Source of the DNA: Salinispora fenicalii
GTDB taxonomy: Bacteria > Actinomycetota > Actinomycetes > Mycobacteriales > Micromonosporaceae
NCBI RefSeq assembly: GCF_000514815.1
Contig: NZ_AZWQ01000015.1
Span: 159,061 to 223,060, forward strand
Reading direction: 5' to 3'
Length of the DNA: 64,000 nucleotides
How positions within the stretch are numbered: position 1 is the first letter of the stretch; every line of letters starts with the position of its first letter. Below the pieces are notes generated by a model. It did no database searches, was not told where the DNA came from, and was given only the letters and a program-made list of their open reading frames with translations. Shown in pieces: positions 43,576 to 51,556 of the stretch. Position numbers and translations under genes: made by a program.

Positions 43576-43591
43576 CTGACCGATCGGTCAG
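43576..43591. promoter_or_regulatory. TetR operator palindrome
   Basis: CTGACCGATCGGTCAG is a perfect 16-bp palindrome 28 bases upstream of the tetR ATG. The ACCGATCGGT core is a form seen at TetR-family sites. Confidence 0.8.
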
Positions 43592-43776
43592 ATGCCGACT
43601 GATGGGCAAACCAGTGGCGTTCGCCACACGCAGGTAGGTCCGTTTGGCCGTGTCGAAGGAACTTCGGGCGATGCTCTGGCGGTGGCTGCCGGTTCCGGGC
43701 CGAGGGGCTGGCCGACATGTTCGTGTTGACGGCCGGGCGTGTTGACCGCCGTCTCGGCTGCCGGCAGGGTGATCAG

Positions 43777-44736
43777 ATGGGCAAGGTCGAGGAGACCCGG
43801 GACGGGGTCGCACTGACTAACCTGAATCAGCCGCTCTTCGACGGGGCGGGCGCGACAAAGCGTGACCTGGTGAACTACCTGGATGCAGTGCGCGATCGAA
43901 TCCTGCCGCACCTGCGGGAACGGCCGCTGTCGGTCATGCGGGTACGCCCCGGGCAGCCCCCGTTCATGCAGAAGAACCTGCCGAAGTACACCCCGGACTG
44001 GGTTCCTCGTACGGGGGTGTGGGCGGCAGCATCGCACCGCGAGATCTCGTACGCCCTCTGCGGCGACCGACGTACGTTGCTCTGGCTCGCCAACCAGCGG
44101 GCGGTGGAGTTCCACCCCACCCTCGCCACGGTCGCTGCCCTGCAGTGCCCGACCCATCTCGTGCTCGACCTGGACCCGCCGGAGGGCGCCCCGTTCGAGG
44201 TGGCGGTGGCCGCGGCCCTTCTGGTCCGGCGGGCGCTCGCCGGTGCCGGGCTGGCCGGGGCGGTGAAGACCAGCGGCGCCAAGGGGGTACACGTGTTCGT
44301 GCCGGTGACGGCGGAGGCGACGGCGGAGGAACTGGCCGCCGCCACCCGCGCGCTCGCGCTTCGGGCGGCACGCCTCGACCCGGACCTCGCGACGACCGCC
44401 TTCATCCGGGAGGACCGGAGTGGGAAGGTCTTCATCGACTCCACCCGAGCGGGTGGGGCGACGGTGGTGGCCGCCTACAGCCCGCGGCTACGGCCGGGCG
44501 TGCCGGTTTCGTTCCCGGTGCCCTGGGACACCCTGCCGTCGGTCACGCCCGCCGACTTCACGATTCAGACCGTGCCCGCCCTGGTCGCCGCGGGGGACCG
44601 ATGGGCGGACGGAATGCCCACGGCGCAACGGCTCCCGGCCGACCTCGTCGCCGAGGGGCGCACCATCCCGGTGGCTCGGGTGCAGGCGATGCAGGAGGGG
44701 AAGCGTCGGGCCCGTGCCCGCCGGGCCGCCGGCTGA
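43777..44736 (+). CDS. LigD-type polymerase-domain protein (NHEJ)
   Basis: This 319-residue stand-alone primase-polymerase of the LigD PolDom type is used in non-homologous end joining. Catalytic metal residues are in LVLDLDPPEGAPF, and the conserved His in TSGAKGVHVFVP. MQKNLPKYTPDWV and FIDSTRAGGATVVAAYSPR are further family blocks. No ligase or nuclease domain is fused, and Ku is not in the window. AGGGTGA precedes the ATG at 43777; an earlier ATG at 43717 is possible. The stop falls within a 36-bp tandem repeat. Confidence 0.9.
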   Translation: MGKVEETRDGVALTNLNQPLFDGAGATKRDLVNYLDAVRDRILPHLRERPLSVMRVRPGQPPFMQKNLPKYTPDWVPRTGVWAAASHREISYALCGDRRTLLWLANQRAVEFHPTLATVAALQCPTHLVLDLDPPEGAPFEVAVAAALLVRRALAGAGLAGAVKTSGAKGVHVFVPVTAEATAEELAAATRALALRAARLDPDLATTAFIREDRSGKVFIDSTRAGGATVVAAYSPRLRPGVPVSFPVPWDTLPSVTPADFTIQTVPALVAAGDRWADGMPTAQRLPADLVAEGRTIPVARVQAMQEGKRRARARRAAG

Positions 44737-44870
44737 GTGTGCCGGTCGTGGTGAATGGCGGGCCGCCGGCTGAGTGCCGGTCGTGGTGACCACCGGGGCC
44801 GCCGGCTAAATGCCCGTCGTGGTGACCACCGGGGCCGCTGGCTAAATGCCCGTCGTGGTGACCGCCGGGC
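44724..44870. repeat. Four tandem 36-37-bp repeats over the polymerase stop codon
   Basis: Units begin at 44724, 44761, 44797 and 44833 with GGCCGCYGGCT and share the TCGTGGTGA part. The first copy contains the polymerase stop codon; the others are non-coding. Confidence 0.88.
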
Positions 44871-44915
44871 GTTCGATGCCGTTCGGATGCCGTACCCCGT
44901 TCCGTTCGTCGCAGC

Positions 44916-45650
44916 TCAGCTGACCGCCGCATCGAGGACGTCCGCGAGATCAGCCGGGGCGGACAACATCGGCCAGTGCCCCGTGTGCAGGTCGAAACGC
45001 CGCCACGGCGGCTGGTTGAGGGATGCCAGGATCGGTATTCCAGCGTGCAACAACTCCCGGAAGTCGTTGCACGTGACGAGGACGCGGTCGACGTCGGGGT
45101 GGGGTTCGGCTGGGCCAGCGAGCCGTTGCTCGTAGGTCCCGAATGGCTGGGCGGTAGCACGTGCCCGCAGCAGCTCCCGGTTGCTTTGGTCGAGTCCGTC
45201 GAGACTGCTGGACATTCCCAGGACTTCAAAGGGGGGCATCGGTAGTAGCCACCCCCCGCCATCCGCTGCGACCTGTTGGCGCAGCTGGTCGGCAGCCTCC
45301 GGTGGCATCAGGTCGAGCATGCGCATGCCCGTGGCGAACGGAGCGCTGTCCACGTACACCAAACGCTTCAGCCGTTCACCGAGTTGTGCGGCTGCTCCGG
45401 TGACGGGAGCGCCCGCGTAGCTATGGGCGACCAGGGTGACGTCGTGCAGGTCACGTCGCTCGATGAAGTCGACTATGTCTGTGATGTGGGTTTCTAGGTT
45501 TGTCTCCGGGGTGCCCCGGTCGGCGTACTCGCCGAGGCCGGTCAGCGTCAGCGGAAGCGTCGTGTGCCCGCGCTCGGCTAGAGCGTGCGCGGTGTCTTTC
45601 CAGGCCCATGCGCCGAGCCAGGCGCCGGGAACGAGGACGAAGGTGGCCAT
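44916..45650 (-). CDS. Alpha/beta-hydrolase
   Basis: This 244-residue alpha/beta-hydrolase has the nucleophile elbow VAHSYAG (Ser near residue 77), an N-terminal FVLVPGAWLGAWAW oxyanion region and the catalytic His in TGHWPMLSAP. It resembles salicylate-esterase/EstC-like enzymes that hydrolyse small esters. AGGGAGA precedes the ATG. It is divergent from a WYL regulator that may control it. The substrate is not known. Confidence 0.88.
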   Translation of the reverse strand: MATFVLVPGAWLGAWAWKDTAHALAERGHTTLPLTLTGLGEYADRGTPETNLETHITDIVDFIERRDLHDVTLVAHSYAGAPVTGAAAQLGERLKRLVYVDSAPFATGMRMLDLMPPEAADQLRQQVAADGGGWLLPMPPFEVLGMSSSLDGLDQSNRELLRARATAQPFGTYEQRLAGPAEPHPDVDRVLVTCNDFRELLHAGIPILASLNQPPWRRFDLHTGHWPMLSAPADLADVLDAAVS

Positions 45651-45727
45651 GTGATCTCCCTGAGGTGAAGTGTCGTAAGCGTAGGATCAATACAGGACAG
45701 ATCTCGCCCGGATATGTTGAGTGACCC

Positions 45728-46699
45728 ATGTCTCATCCGCTCACCCGCATCTTGACCCTGCTGGAACTCCTGCAGTCGCACCCGCGGCTAGCCGGTCGGG
45801 AACTGGCCGATCGGCTCGGCACTGACGTTCGCACGGTCCGTCGCTACGCCGCGCACCTGCGCGATCTCGGGATCCCGGTAGAGGCCGAACGGGGACGCCA
45901 CGGCGGCTACTACCTAGCCTGCGGCTATCGGATGCCGCCCTTGGTCCTCACCAACGACGAGGCCCTCGCCGTTGTCGTGGGACTGCTCGCCGCGGAGCGG
46001 CTGGGCATGAGCATGACCACCCCGGCGCACTCGGGCGCCCTGGCCAAGGTCGAACGGGTCCTTCCGCATGGCCTGCGGGAGCCGCTGGCCGCCATCCGGG
46101 AGACCCTGTCCTTCACGACGAATGCGGTGACCGCACAGGCTCCCGAGGCGGGCGTGCTGCTGGCCCTGGCCCAGGCGTCGCGCGCCCACACGGCTGTCCG
46201 CATGAGCTACCTGTCCTGGCAACAGGAGCAGACCGAACGCGACCTCGATCCCTACGGTGTCGTCTTCCATCGCGGCCGCTGGTATGTGGTCGGACGCGAC
46301 CACCGGTACGACAGCCTGAGAACCTTTCGGATCGACCGGATCGTTTCGCTTGCAACTGGTACGCAGACCTTCACGGTGCCGGACGGTTTTGACCCCGTCA
46401 CCCATCTGACGTCGGCGCTTGCTCGTGTTCCGTACCGCTGGGAGGTCGAAGTCCTCATCCACGGACCGCTGGACGACGTCGCCCGCCGACTGCCGCGCTC
46501 CGCCGTGACCCTCGAGGCAGATGTCGCCGGTGTCGTGATGCACGCGCGGGCCGAGCGCCTGGACGGCATGGCCCGCCTGCTGGCCGCGCTGGAATGGCCC
46601 TTCACCATCCGCCGCCCCGACGAGTTACGGCCGGCGCTGAGGAGCCTGGCTGACCAGCTCACGGCAGCCGCAGACCGGGTGGCGAACAAGCCGTCGTAG
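45728..46699 (+). CDS. HTH-WYL transcriptional regulator (YafY/PafBC-type)
   Basis: This 323-residue regulator has an N-terminal HTH_11 domain (MSHPLTRILTLLELLQSHP, AGRELADRLGTDVRTVRRYAAHL) and a WYL domain (GRWYVVGRDHRYDSLRTFRIDRI), which binds nucleic acid or other ligands, with a C-terminal extension. It is divergent from the alpha/beta-hydrolase with 77 bases between, so it probably controls that gene. TATGTT lies about ten bases before the ATG. The effector is unknown. Confidence 0.9.
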   Translation: MSHPLTRILTLLELLQSHPRLAGRELADRLGTDVRTVRRYAAHLRDLGIPVEAERGRHGGYYLACGYRMPPLVLTNDEALAVVVGLLAAERLGMSMTTPAHSGALAKVERVLPHGLREPLAAIRETLSFTTNAVTAQAPEAGVLLALAQASRAHTAVRMSYLSWQQEQTERDLDPYGVVFHRGRWYVVGRDHRYDSLRTFRIDRIVSLATGTQTFTVPDGFDPVTHLTSALARVPYRWEVEVLIHGPLDDVARRLPRSAVTLEADVAGVVMHARAERLDGMARLLAALEWPFTIRRPDELRPALRSLADQLTAAADRVANKPS

Positions 46700-46849
46700 C
46701 GGGATAACGCGACCCGTCGCGATGCCGTCGGCATCGGACGTGTCCGTTCGGGATTCCGGTGTGGCCGTCGGTCGGGGGCTGGGGAGTGCGGCGATTTTCA
46801 TGTTTGGCCGTTGGGTGTGATCGAGGTTGTTAGATGGTGGTCCGGTCTT

Positions 46850-47235
46850 TGTAGGCGGGATCAGGGCGTTGAGGGCCTTGCCTCAACCGTGGACCCGGCC
46901 GGTGATGCTCCCACTCTTGTGTCTCTGCCCGACGATGAGGTGCAGAACCTTCGTCGCGGCCTGTTCCGTTGGGCAGTGCCCGCGCCGGCGGGCGGCTTGC
47001 CGGAACCGGGCGTTCAGGCTCTCGATGATGATGATGATGATGAAGAAGAAGAAGAAGAAGATCTTGCGGACCTCGTGGTCGTAGTCCAGGAACGGCACGA
47101 ACTGTGGCCCACGAGGTGCGTCACAGCCGGATCACGGCCGGGTAGCGGTCGCTGAACTCGGCGGCGAACGCCTCGAAGCGGGCCTCGGCGGCGGCTGTGT
47201 ACGTGGTGGAGATCTCCCGCAATGGCCGACGCGCC
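46850..47235 (-). pseudogene. Decayed IS256/Mutator-type transposase with microsatellite
   Basis: Reading the minus strand, the piece covers about the last 125 residues of an IS256-family transposase: REISTTYTAAAEARFEAF, then PFLDYDHEVRKI, then IESLNARFRQAARRRGHC and PTEQAATKVLHL. It is broken by TGA where Trp is expected after AVIRL, by a one-base insertion before FVPFLDY, and by a second TGA after TGRVHG. The conserved codons between KI and IES are replaced by (TTC)6(ATC)6. The N-terminal two thirds are absent. Boundaries are approximate, and no terminal inverted repeat was found. Confidence 0.85.
47024..47059. repeat. (GAT)6(GAA)6 trinucleotide microsatellite
   Basis: Six GAT and six GAA units lie back to back inside the transposase remnant. 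On the minus strand they read as six Phe and six Ile codons in the transposase frame. Confidence 0.97.
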
Positions 47236-47315
47236 TATCGCTCCAAAAAGAAGATAAAGACTACCGGTAAGCCAATAAAGCGGCCGAGTGCTTAGCTTCG
47301 ACCACCGTTTCCACA
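47236..47315. other. AT-richer spacer, no feature found
   Basis: About 80 bases between the transposase remnant and the next ORF contain an A-rich run (around 47245-47280) unlike the surrounding genome. I see no gene. Confidence 0.5.
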
Positions 47316-47579
47316 GTGCCTATCGGGCGTTACGCAAGATTCAGAAAGTTGTTAAAGCTGCTATATGTTAAGGCGGATCAACCTGATGAAAAGAAAGGAT
47401 TCGATTTTAGTGCTATTGATGTTGCCAGCAATGTGAGATCCGGCCTCCAGTATGTAAAAGAGCCGGGCTATGAATCTCCGAGGATTCGGGAATACCGCCC
47501 GACTCGCGGCGACGGAATGCATGCGCTGTGCAGACGCGATTCGGGGAGGGTGGCAGGGTTCGTGTGCTCGACCGGGTAA
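47316..47579 (+). CDS. Doubtful ORF in the AT-richer patch
   Basis: This is an 87-codon GTG-start ORF (MPIGRYARFRKLLKLLYVKADQ...) with no recognised domain. It is rich in Lys, Tyr, Phe and Asp compared with neighbours. No clear Shine-Dalgarno is visible. The last part, after MHALCRRDSG, overlaps the upstream part of the next frame, so it could be the front of a longer gene that has suffered a frameshift into the glycine-zipper ORF. It may also be non-coding. Confidence 0.35.
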   Translation: MPIGRYARFRKLLKLLYVKADQPDEKKGFDFSAIDVASNVRSGLQYVKEPGYESPRIREYRPTRGDGMHALCRRDSGRVAGFVCSTG

Positions 47580-47617
47580 CCAGTGCACGGTACTTTAGTC
47601 GGACTGGTTTTGTCTCG

Positions 47618-47923
47618 ATGGCTGTCGACGGTGTCTTCACTTCTAGTGATGAGCGCAGCGATGGTGCGTCTGAAGCTGCTGCAGCTACTGTGGCAGGTGC
47701 TGGTGCAGTTGGAGGAATGACCGGTGCTTGGGTGGGCGCACAAGCGGGCGCTGCAATTGGCGCTGCCGTCGGCGGGCCGGTGGGCACTCTCGTAGGCAGT
47801 GCAGTAGGTGCCTTGGCCGGAGGAATTATAGCAAGCGAGCTCGGCAAGGGGTTCGGGAGGGAAGTCAGTTCATGGTTCTTGTTCCCTGAACTCCTTGGAT
47901 CCGACGAAGCGGAGGAAGCGTGA
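47618..47923 (+). CDS. Glycine-zipper membrane-active small protein
   Basis: This 101-residue protein has a charged N-terminus (MAVDGVFTSSDERSDG) and then about 60 residues of Gly/Ala with repeated GxxxG spacing (GAQAGAAIGAAVGGPVGTLVG), ending in a polar DEAEEA tail. This is the pattern of glycine-zipper proteins, which include pore-forming bacteriocins, holins and outer-membrane lipoproteins. There is no signal peptide or Cys-lipobox. Its stop overlaps the next gene by GTGA. An in-frame ATG exists upstream at 47528, but 47618 is the better N-terminus. Function unknown. Confidence 0.6.
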   Translation: MAVDGVFTSSDERSDGASEAAAATVAGAGAVGGMTGAWVGAQAGAAIGAAVGGPVGTLVGSAVGALAGGIIASELGKGFGREVSSWFLFPELLGSDEAEEA

Positions 47924-48135
47924 CAGCGGTGGTTGCTGGGGTGGAAGCCTCAATCGAGGTTCCTGAATTCGCATTAGTTGACGTCATCCAAAAGGGGTTC
48001 GTAGCACTTACGCTGCTATCGGCGTTGTCGGCCGCGACAATTTACTGGTTCAACCGACCTCGCTTTCTGGTTCCTGCCCGCTATCGTAATGATCGCGGCC
48101 GGTGGGCCGATCGGGCCGTACGGCGTGGACGATAG
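47920..48135 (+). CDS. Small single-span membrane protein coupled to the glycine-zipper gene
   Basis: The 71-residue product has an acidic N-terminal segment (EASIEVPEFALVDVIQK), one transmembrane helix (about 28-46, VALTLLSALSAATIYWF) and a basic tail (NRPRFLVPARYRNDRGRW). The GTG start overlaps the previous stop by four bases, so the pair is translated together. A membrane partner or immunity-type protein for the glycine-zipper peptide is the simplest idea. No family is recognised. Confidence 0.6.
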   Translation: MTAVVAGVEASIEVPEFALVDVIQKGFVALTLLSALSAATIYWFNRPRFLVPARYRNDRGRWADRAVRRGR

Positions 48136-48818
48136 ACCGAATCGAACGTATCGGTGACGCCCGTCGGACACTCGAACGGTGCCTCTATCCGAGTACACGT
48201 CGAGCACGTTGCTGGGCGTAGCGGCTCGTCATCCAAGCCGTTCGGGTCATCCGTGCGAGACGGCGAGGGCAAGCAAGTCTATTTAGTTCGGTGGAAGAGT
48301 GATGACCGTGGTGATCTTACGGCCCAGTTCGTCGGCGATGTGGGATTTGGGTATTCCAACACTGGCCCGGCGACGTGGCCAGCTCACCCGGGTCGTCGTG
48401 CCGTGATCGCCCTACACGTGACTTCCGCTGGAACCGGCTCGGGCTGCCCACCGCGGCCCAGTCTGCTCTCGCGTGAGCCGCCACCGAAGCTGTCTTCGGC
48501 ACCGCGCCTGCGCCATCAGCCACAGCAACACCGCCTGTCCCAGCTACAGTTGGCCGACGTATGACCCGCAGGGCGGACGACGGGCATAGACCGACCCTCT
48601 GGCCTGACCGCGGACCATTGGGCTTTCGCCGCCTGTTTGTGACTCAACTCTGGATGGTATGACGGCCAGAAATGACGTCATCTGGACAGCAAATGAGCCC
48701 GCCGGCTTAGTCGCCGTCGAGTTCGTGGGCACCTACCACTGGTCGTTGCGTGATCGCGCCAGCCCGTAGGTTGCTTCGATGACTAATGAGCCCACTGGTG
48801 CGAGACAATTCTGTGAGG
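48136..48818. other. Non-coding or decayed stretch between the small cassette and tRNA-Arg
   Basis: Nearly 700 bases contain only weak ORFs (for example a 136-codon frame at 48154-48564) with no family pattern. The minus strand in 48290-48540 reads like worn transposase-type Arg-rich sequence, but I could not identify it. A 10-bp palindrome ATGACGTCAT lies at 48672-48681. It is best treated as remnant DNA. Confidence 0.5.
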
Positions 48819-48890
48819 TGCCCCCGGCAGGATTCGAACCTGCGCTCCCGCCTCCGGAGGGCGGTGCTCTATCCCCTGAGCTACGGGGGC
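48819..48890 (-). tRNA. tRNA-Arg (anticodon CCG)
   Basis: The minus strand folds as a full cloverleaf: acceptor GCCCCCG with CGGGGGC, D-arm GCTC...GAGC, anticodon stem CCGCC/GGCGG with loop CTCCGGA (anticodon CCG), and T-arm with GGTTCGAATCC. No CCA is encoded. Its 3' end faces the AT-richer accessory patch (46.7-48.8 kb), the usual side for integration of mobile elements. Confidence 0.97.
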
Positions 48891-48986
48891 TCAGCGACTG
48901 GAGAAGAGTAGCAAACCCTTGCCGCGATCACCGAATCGGTATGCACGGATACGCTCCAGTCGCCCCGCGTCCGGCCGAACTCGGGG

Positions 48987-49679
48987 TCACGCGGCGACGG
49001 CGCGACCGCAGCTCGGCAACGGGTGTAGCGCGATGCGGCGGGGTAGCCGACGTGGCCACTCATTGCGGGGCCAGGAGCCGTCCACGATCAGGTGGACGGC
49101 GCGTTGCTCCGCCCCGCTGAGTCGGAGTACGAAGTCGCGGGGGAGTGGGGGGTCCACCGACGGTGTAGTGATCATGAATTGGACCCGTCCCCGAGATGAC
49201 ACCGCGGAGATGATGTCGGCCGCCGGCATCGTGCCGCGCAGCCGGATCCGGCCGATCCAATGCACGTCGGCCAGGTGCTCCTGAGCGGCCCGAATGATCG
49301 CTGGGTATTCGGTGCGTACCCAGCGCTCCACCGCGCCAACGCAGAGCCCACAGGCGCGCTCGCGCGGCTCCCGTGGGCCGAGCCCCCACGCCCGCAAGTA
49401 CGCCCCGACGGCGCCGGGGTCGAGCGGCAACCCGAACTGGTTCTGGATGAGGGTGTGGAGCCCCTGTCGCGTCCAGAGCTCCTCGTCCAAGCCGAACGCG
49501 TCGGGGTAGCTGCCCCGCAAGGTGTCGATCAGCTCGAGTTCCTGTTCGCGGCTGAGCGCTCCCGGCTCGCTCTGCCGCACTCCGCGACGGACGGCCGCCA
49601 CCGCCCCGTCACCGCCGATTGTGTGGCGCCGACACCAACTGGTGACCGAGCGCCGTGCGTCTCTCAGTGCAACACCCAC
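48987..49679 (-). CDS. IS630-like transposase-derived HTH protein
   Basis: This 230-residue ORF resembles actinobacterial IS630-type transposases with a winged helix. LSREQELELIDTLRGSYPDAFGLDEELWTRQGLHTLI is the family's second HTH, followed by a degenerate catalytic region (VHWIGRIRLRGT, AVHLIVDGSWPRNEW). The clear DDE glutamate context is missing. Reading upstream in the same frame, HTH-like codons continue past a TAG (RFELVA-stop-DVGVALRDARRSVTSW), so the gene may be truncated by a nonsense codon, or it starts at the GTG 49679. It could be domesticated or dead. Confidence 0.6.
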   Translation of the reverse strand: MGVALRDARRSVTSWCRRHTIGGDGAVAAVRRGVRQSEPGALSREQELELIDTLRGSYPDAFGLDEELWTRQGLHTLIQNQFGLPLDPGAVGAYLRAWGLGPREPRERACGLCVGAVERWVRTEYPAIIRAAQEHLADVHWIGRIRLRGTMPAADIISAVSSRGRVQFMITTPSVDPPLPRDFVLRLSGAEQRAVHLIVDGSWPRNEWPRRLPRRIALHPLPSCGRAVAA

Positions 49680-49934
49680 GTCCTACGCAACGAGCTCGAA
49701 TCGCAACTGGTCACGATATGTGGGGAGAAACTTCTCTTTGAGATGTATTCGCCCGGAGAGGGATCAAACTCTCGAATCGGACTTAACGCCTCAGCTGGGT
49801 GGCCACCCTGCCCGTGAGAGTGAGACGGACTCGGTGGGCCCGGAAGCCGTGCCCGCGGAGCGCGCCTCTGACCATGACAAACGACCCGCACCACCCGGTG
49901 GTGGTGCGGGTCGCGGGACGGCCCAGCCGCCCAA
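49680..49934. other. Intergenic region with terminator
   Basis: These 255 bases hold the upstream region of the HTH gene and the hairpin ending the DUF305 operon. No convincing gene was found. Confidence 0.55.
49882..49913 (-). terminator. Hairpin after the DUF305/DUF3105 operon
   Basis: A perfect 14-bp stem (49882-49895 with 49900-49913) with a CGGT tetraloop lies 21 bases after the DUF305 gene stop. Confidence 0.85.
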
Positions 49935-50603
49935 TCAGCCCTGAATGCGCTCGAGTGCGTTGCGCAGGTTGGTCAGATCTGTCTGCTGGGTGTTCTTCAT
50001 GGTCTGCGCGGTCTGGACCACGTCCTCCTCGTCGCTCTGGTCAAGCAGCGCATCAACCATGTGAATGCCGCCGATGTGGTGCGTGATCATCAGCTCGAGA
50101 AAGAGGACATCCAACTCCGTGCCCCGGGCCTCCCGAAGCTGTGTCATCTGCTCCGCAGTGGCCATCCCCGGCATCAGCCCGTCGCGGATCATCTCGGTGC
50201 CGTCCGGCAGCCACGCCATCCGCGGTTCGGAGCCGGTCGGGTCCAGCTCCCACGACCGCAGCCAGGCCTGCATGATGCCGATGTCCCCCTGCTGACCGAG
50301 GGCGATGTCGCTGCCGATCGTCTGGACCTCCCGGTCCGTGCCGTTCTTGAAGGCGATCAGCCCCATCTCCACCGCCTGGGCGTGGTGGGTGGTCATGTCC
50401 CGAGCGAAGCCCGCCTCGGCAGAGGTGTCCCCCGGCCGATTGAAGTCGGGGGTGAGTAGGCCGCCCGCGTATCCGAGCAGGAGGCCGATCACGATGGCGA
50501 TCGCCATCGCCGCCGTGCCGAACTGGGTAGCGGGGCGACGGGCGGCACTGTCGGCGGGCGGAGCCCCGTCCGGCTTTTCTTCGAGGGTCGTGAGGGCGGT
50601 CAT
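49935..50603 (-). CDS. DUF305 membrane-anchored His/Met-rich protein
   Basis: This 222-residue protein has one N-terminal membrane helix (about 30-50) and an external four-helix DUF305 domain. Two metal-like motifs are seen, MTTHHAQAVEM and MITHHIGGIHM, with His-His and Met pairs. Such proteins are often found near copper-handling genes, but their function is not proved. AAGGAG lies before the ATG. It is 13 bases downstream of the DUF3105 gene, so they form an operon. Confidence 0.88.
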   Translation of the reverse strand: MTALTTLEEKPDGAPPADSAARRPATQFGTAAMAIAIVIGLLLGYAGGLLTPDFNRPGDTSAEAGFARDMTTHHAQAVEMGLIAFKNGTDREVQTIGSDIALGQQGDIGIMQAWLRSWELDPTGSEPRMAWLPDGTEMIRDGLMPGMATAEQMTQLREARGTELDVLFLELMITHHIGGIHMVDALLDQSDEEDVVQTAQTMKNTQQTDLTNLRNALERIQG

Positions 50604-50616
50604 CCCGGCTCCTTTA

Positions 50617-51468
50617 CTACTGCGGCATCTGCGGGCCGAGCTCCCGCGGTGTGGTGCCGGTGGCGGTGACGCCCTGGGCGCAGAGGGCGGTGGGGCCCTC
50701 GACGGATGCGTTGACCTTCAGCGTCTTGATGAAGTCGTCGATTCGGCCGTCGTCGGCGTTGTCGACCTTGAGTTGGTAGCCCCAGGCCTGGAGCGAGATC
50801 GCCTTGTCCAGTCCTTCGAAGGGGCTGAGGAAGAGCTTCTCGTTGCCGCGCACCCGCTCGGCCAGCTTCTCGACCTGGCCGGCGTCGAGGTCGGGCTGGT
50901 AAGTGATCCACACCGCGCCGTGCTCCAGGCTGTGTACGGCGTGCTCGCTGGCGATCGGGGCGTCGTAGATGTCGCCCATGCAGTTCTGCCAGGCGTCGTT
51001 GTGTGGGCCGGCGACCGGGGGCAGGACGGAGTACTGGATCGAGCCCTGCTGGTGGTTGCCGCCCGCGACCAGCTCCGGGTCCTTCTCGCGGTAGTTGACG
51101 ATGCCGGCGATCTCGTTCGCCCGCTCATCCCACGGCTTGGAGCCCTGGAACGTCGCCCAGCCGCCGTAGCCGACGATCGCGACGGCGAGCACGCCGACGG
51201 CGACGAAGAGTGCGATCGGTCCCCAGTTGCGTTCCTGGGTCACCTTGACCGGGGTGATCGGCTTGCGTGGCTTCTTGCCGCCGCGCTGGCCGCCCGCTGG
51301 TTTGCCGGACCCCGGTCTGCCCCCCGCTGGTTTGCCGGATCCCGGTCTGCCGCCCGCTGGTTTGCCGGATCCGGACTTGCCGCTGGCCGGCCTGCCCCCG
51401 GCTGACTTCTTCGCGGTGCTGGCAACGGTCGGGTGGCGTTCCGGGCCGCCCGGGGTGCTGATGCTCAT
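50617..51468 (-). CDS. DUF3105 membrane protein with Gly/Lys repeats
   Basis: This 283-residue protein has a Gly/Lys/Pro-rich cytoplasmic tail with three decapeptide repeats (GKPAGGRPGS) at about residues 28-60. A membrane helix (about 82-102) follows, then an external DUF3105 domain with PPVAGPHND, a HAVHSLEHGAVWITY block and conserved Cys residues. GAGG precedes the ATG. DUF3105 and DUF305 genes are often neighbours in Actinobacteria; a shared metal role is possible but unproven. Confidence 0.87.
   Translation of the reverse strand: MSISTPGGPERHPTVASTAKKSAGGRPASGKSGSGKPAGGRPGSGKPAGGRPGSGKPAGGQRGGKKPRKPITPVKVTQERNWGPIALFVAVGVLAVAIVGYGGWATFQGSKPWDERANEIAGIVNYREKDPELVAGGNHQQGSIQYSVLPPVAGPHNDAWQNCMGDIYDAPIASEHAVHSLEHGAVWITYQPDLDAGQVEKLAERVRGNEKLFLSPFEGLDKAISLQAWGYQLKVDNADDGRIDDFIKTLKVNASVEGPTALCAQGVTATGTTPRELGPQMPQ
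51291..51380 (-). repeat. Three 30-bp tandem repeats in the DUF3105 gene
   Basis: Units at 51291-51320, 51321-51350 and 51351-51380 (the third with several changes) encode the GKPAGGRPGS decapeptide and keep the frame. Confidence 0.9.
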
Positions 51469-51556
51469 CGTGCCTCGTCAGGTCGGTCGGTCGGGGGATC
51501 TGGCGGGCTGGGGTCACATGCTGGGTCGCCGCCGCGGGGACTGAGTCTACCCCCGA

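Noticed and set aside
46811..47155. Plus-strand ORF containing Asp/Glu repeats
   Set aside because: The acidic run is just the GAT/GAA microsatellite read on the other strand; the minus-strand transposase remnant explains the sequence.
48154..48564. Plus-strand ORF of 136 codons in the accessory patch
   Set aside because: Low-quality composition, no start signal and no domain; it could not be separated from random sequence.
48819..48838. attL/attR search for a duplicated tRNA-Arg 3' end
   Set aside because: I did not see a second copy of the tRNA end within the window, so no integrated element could be delimited.
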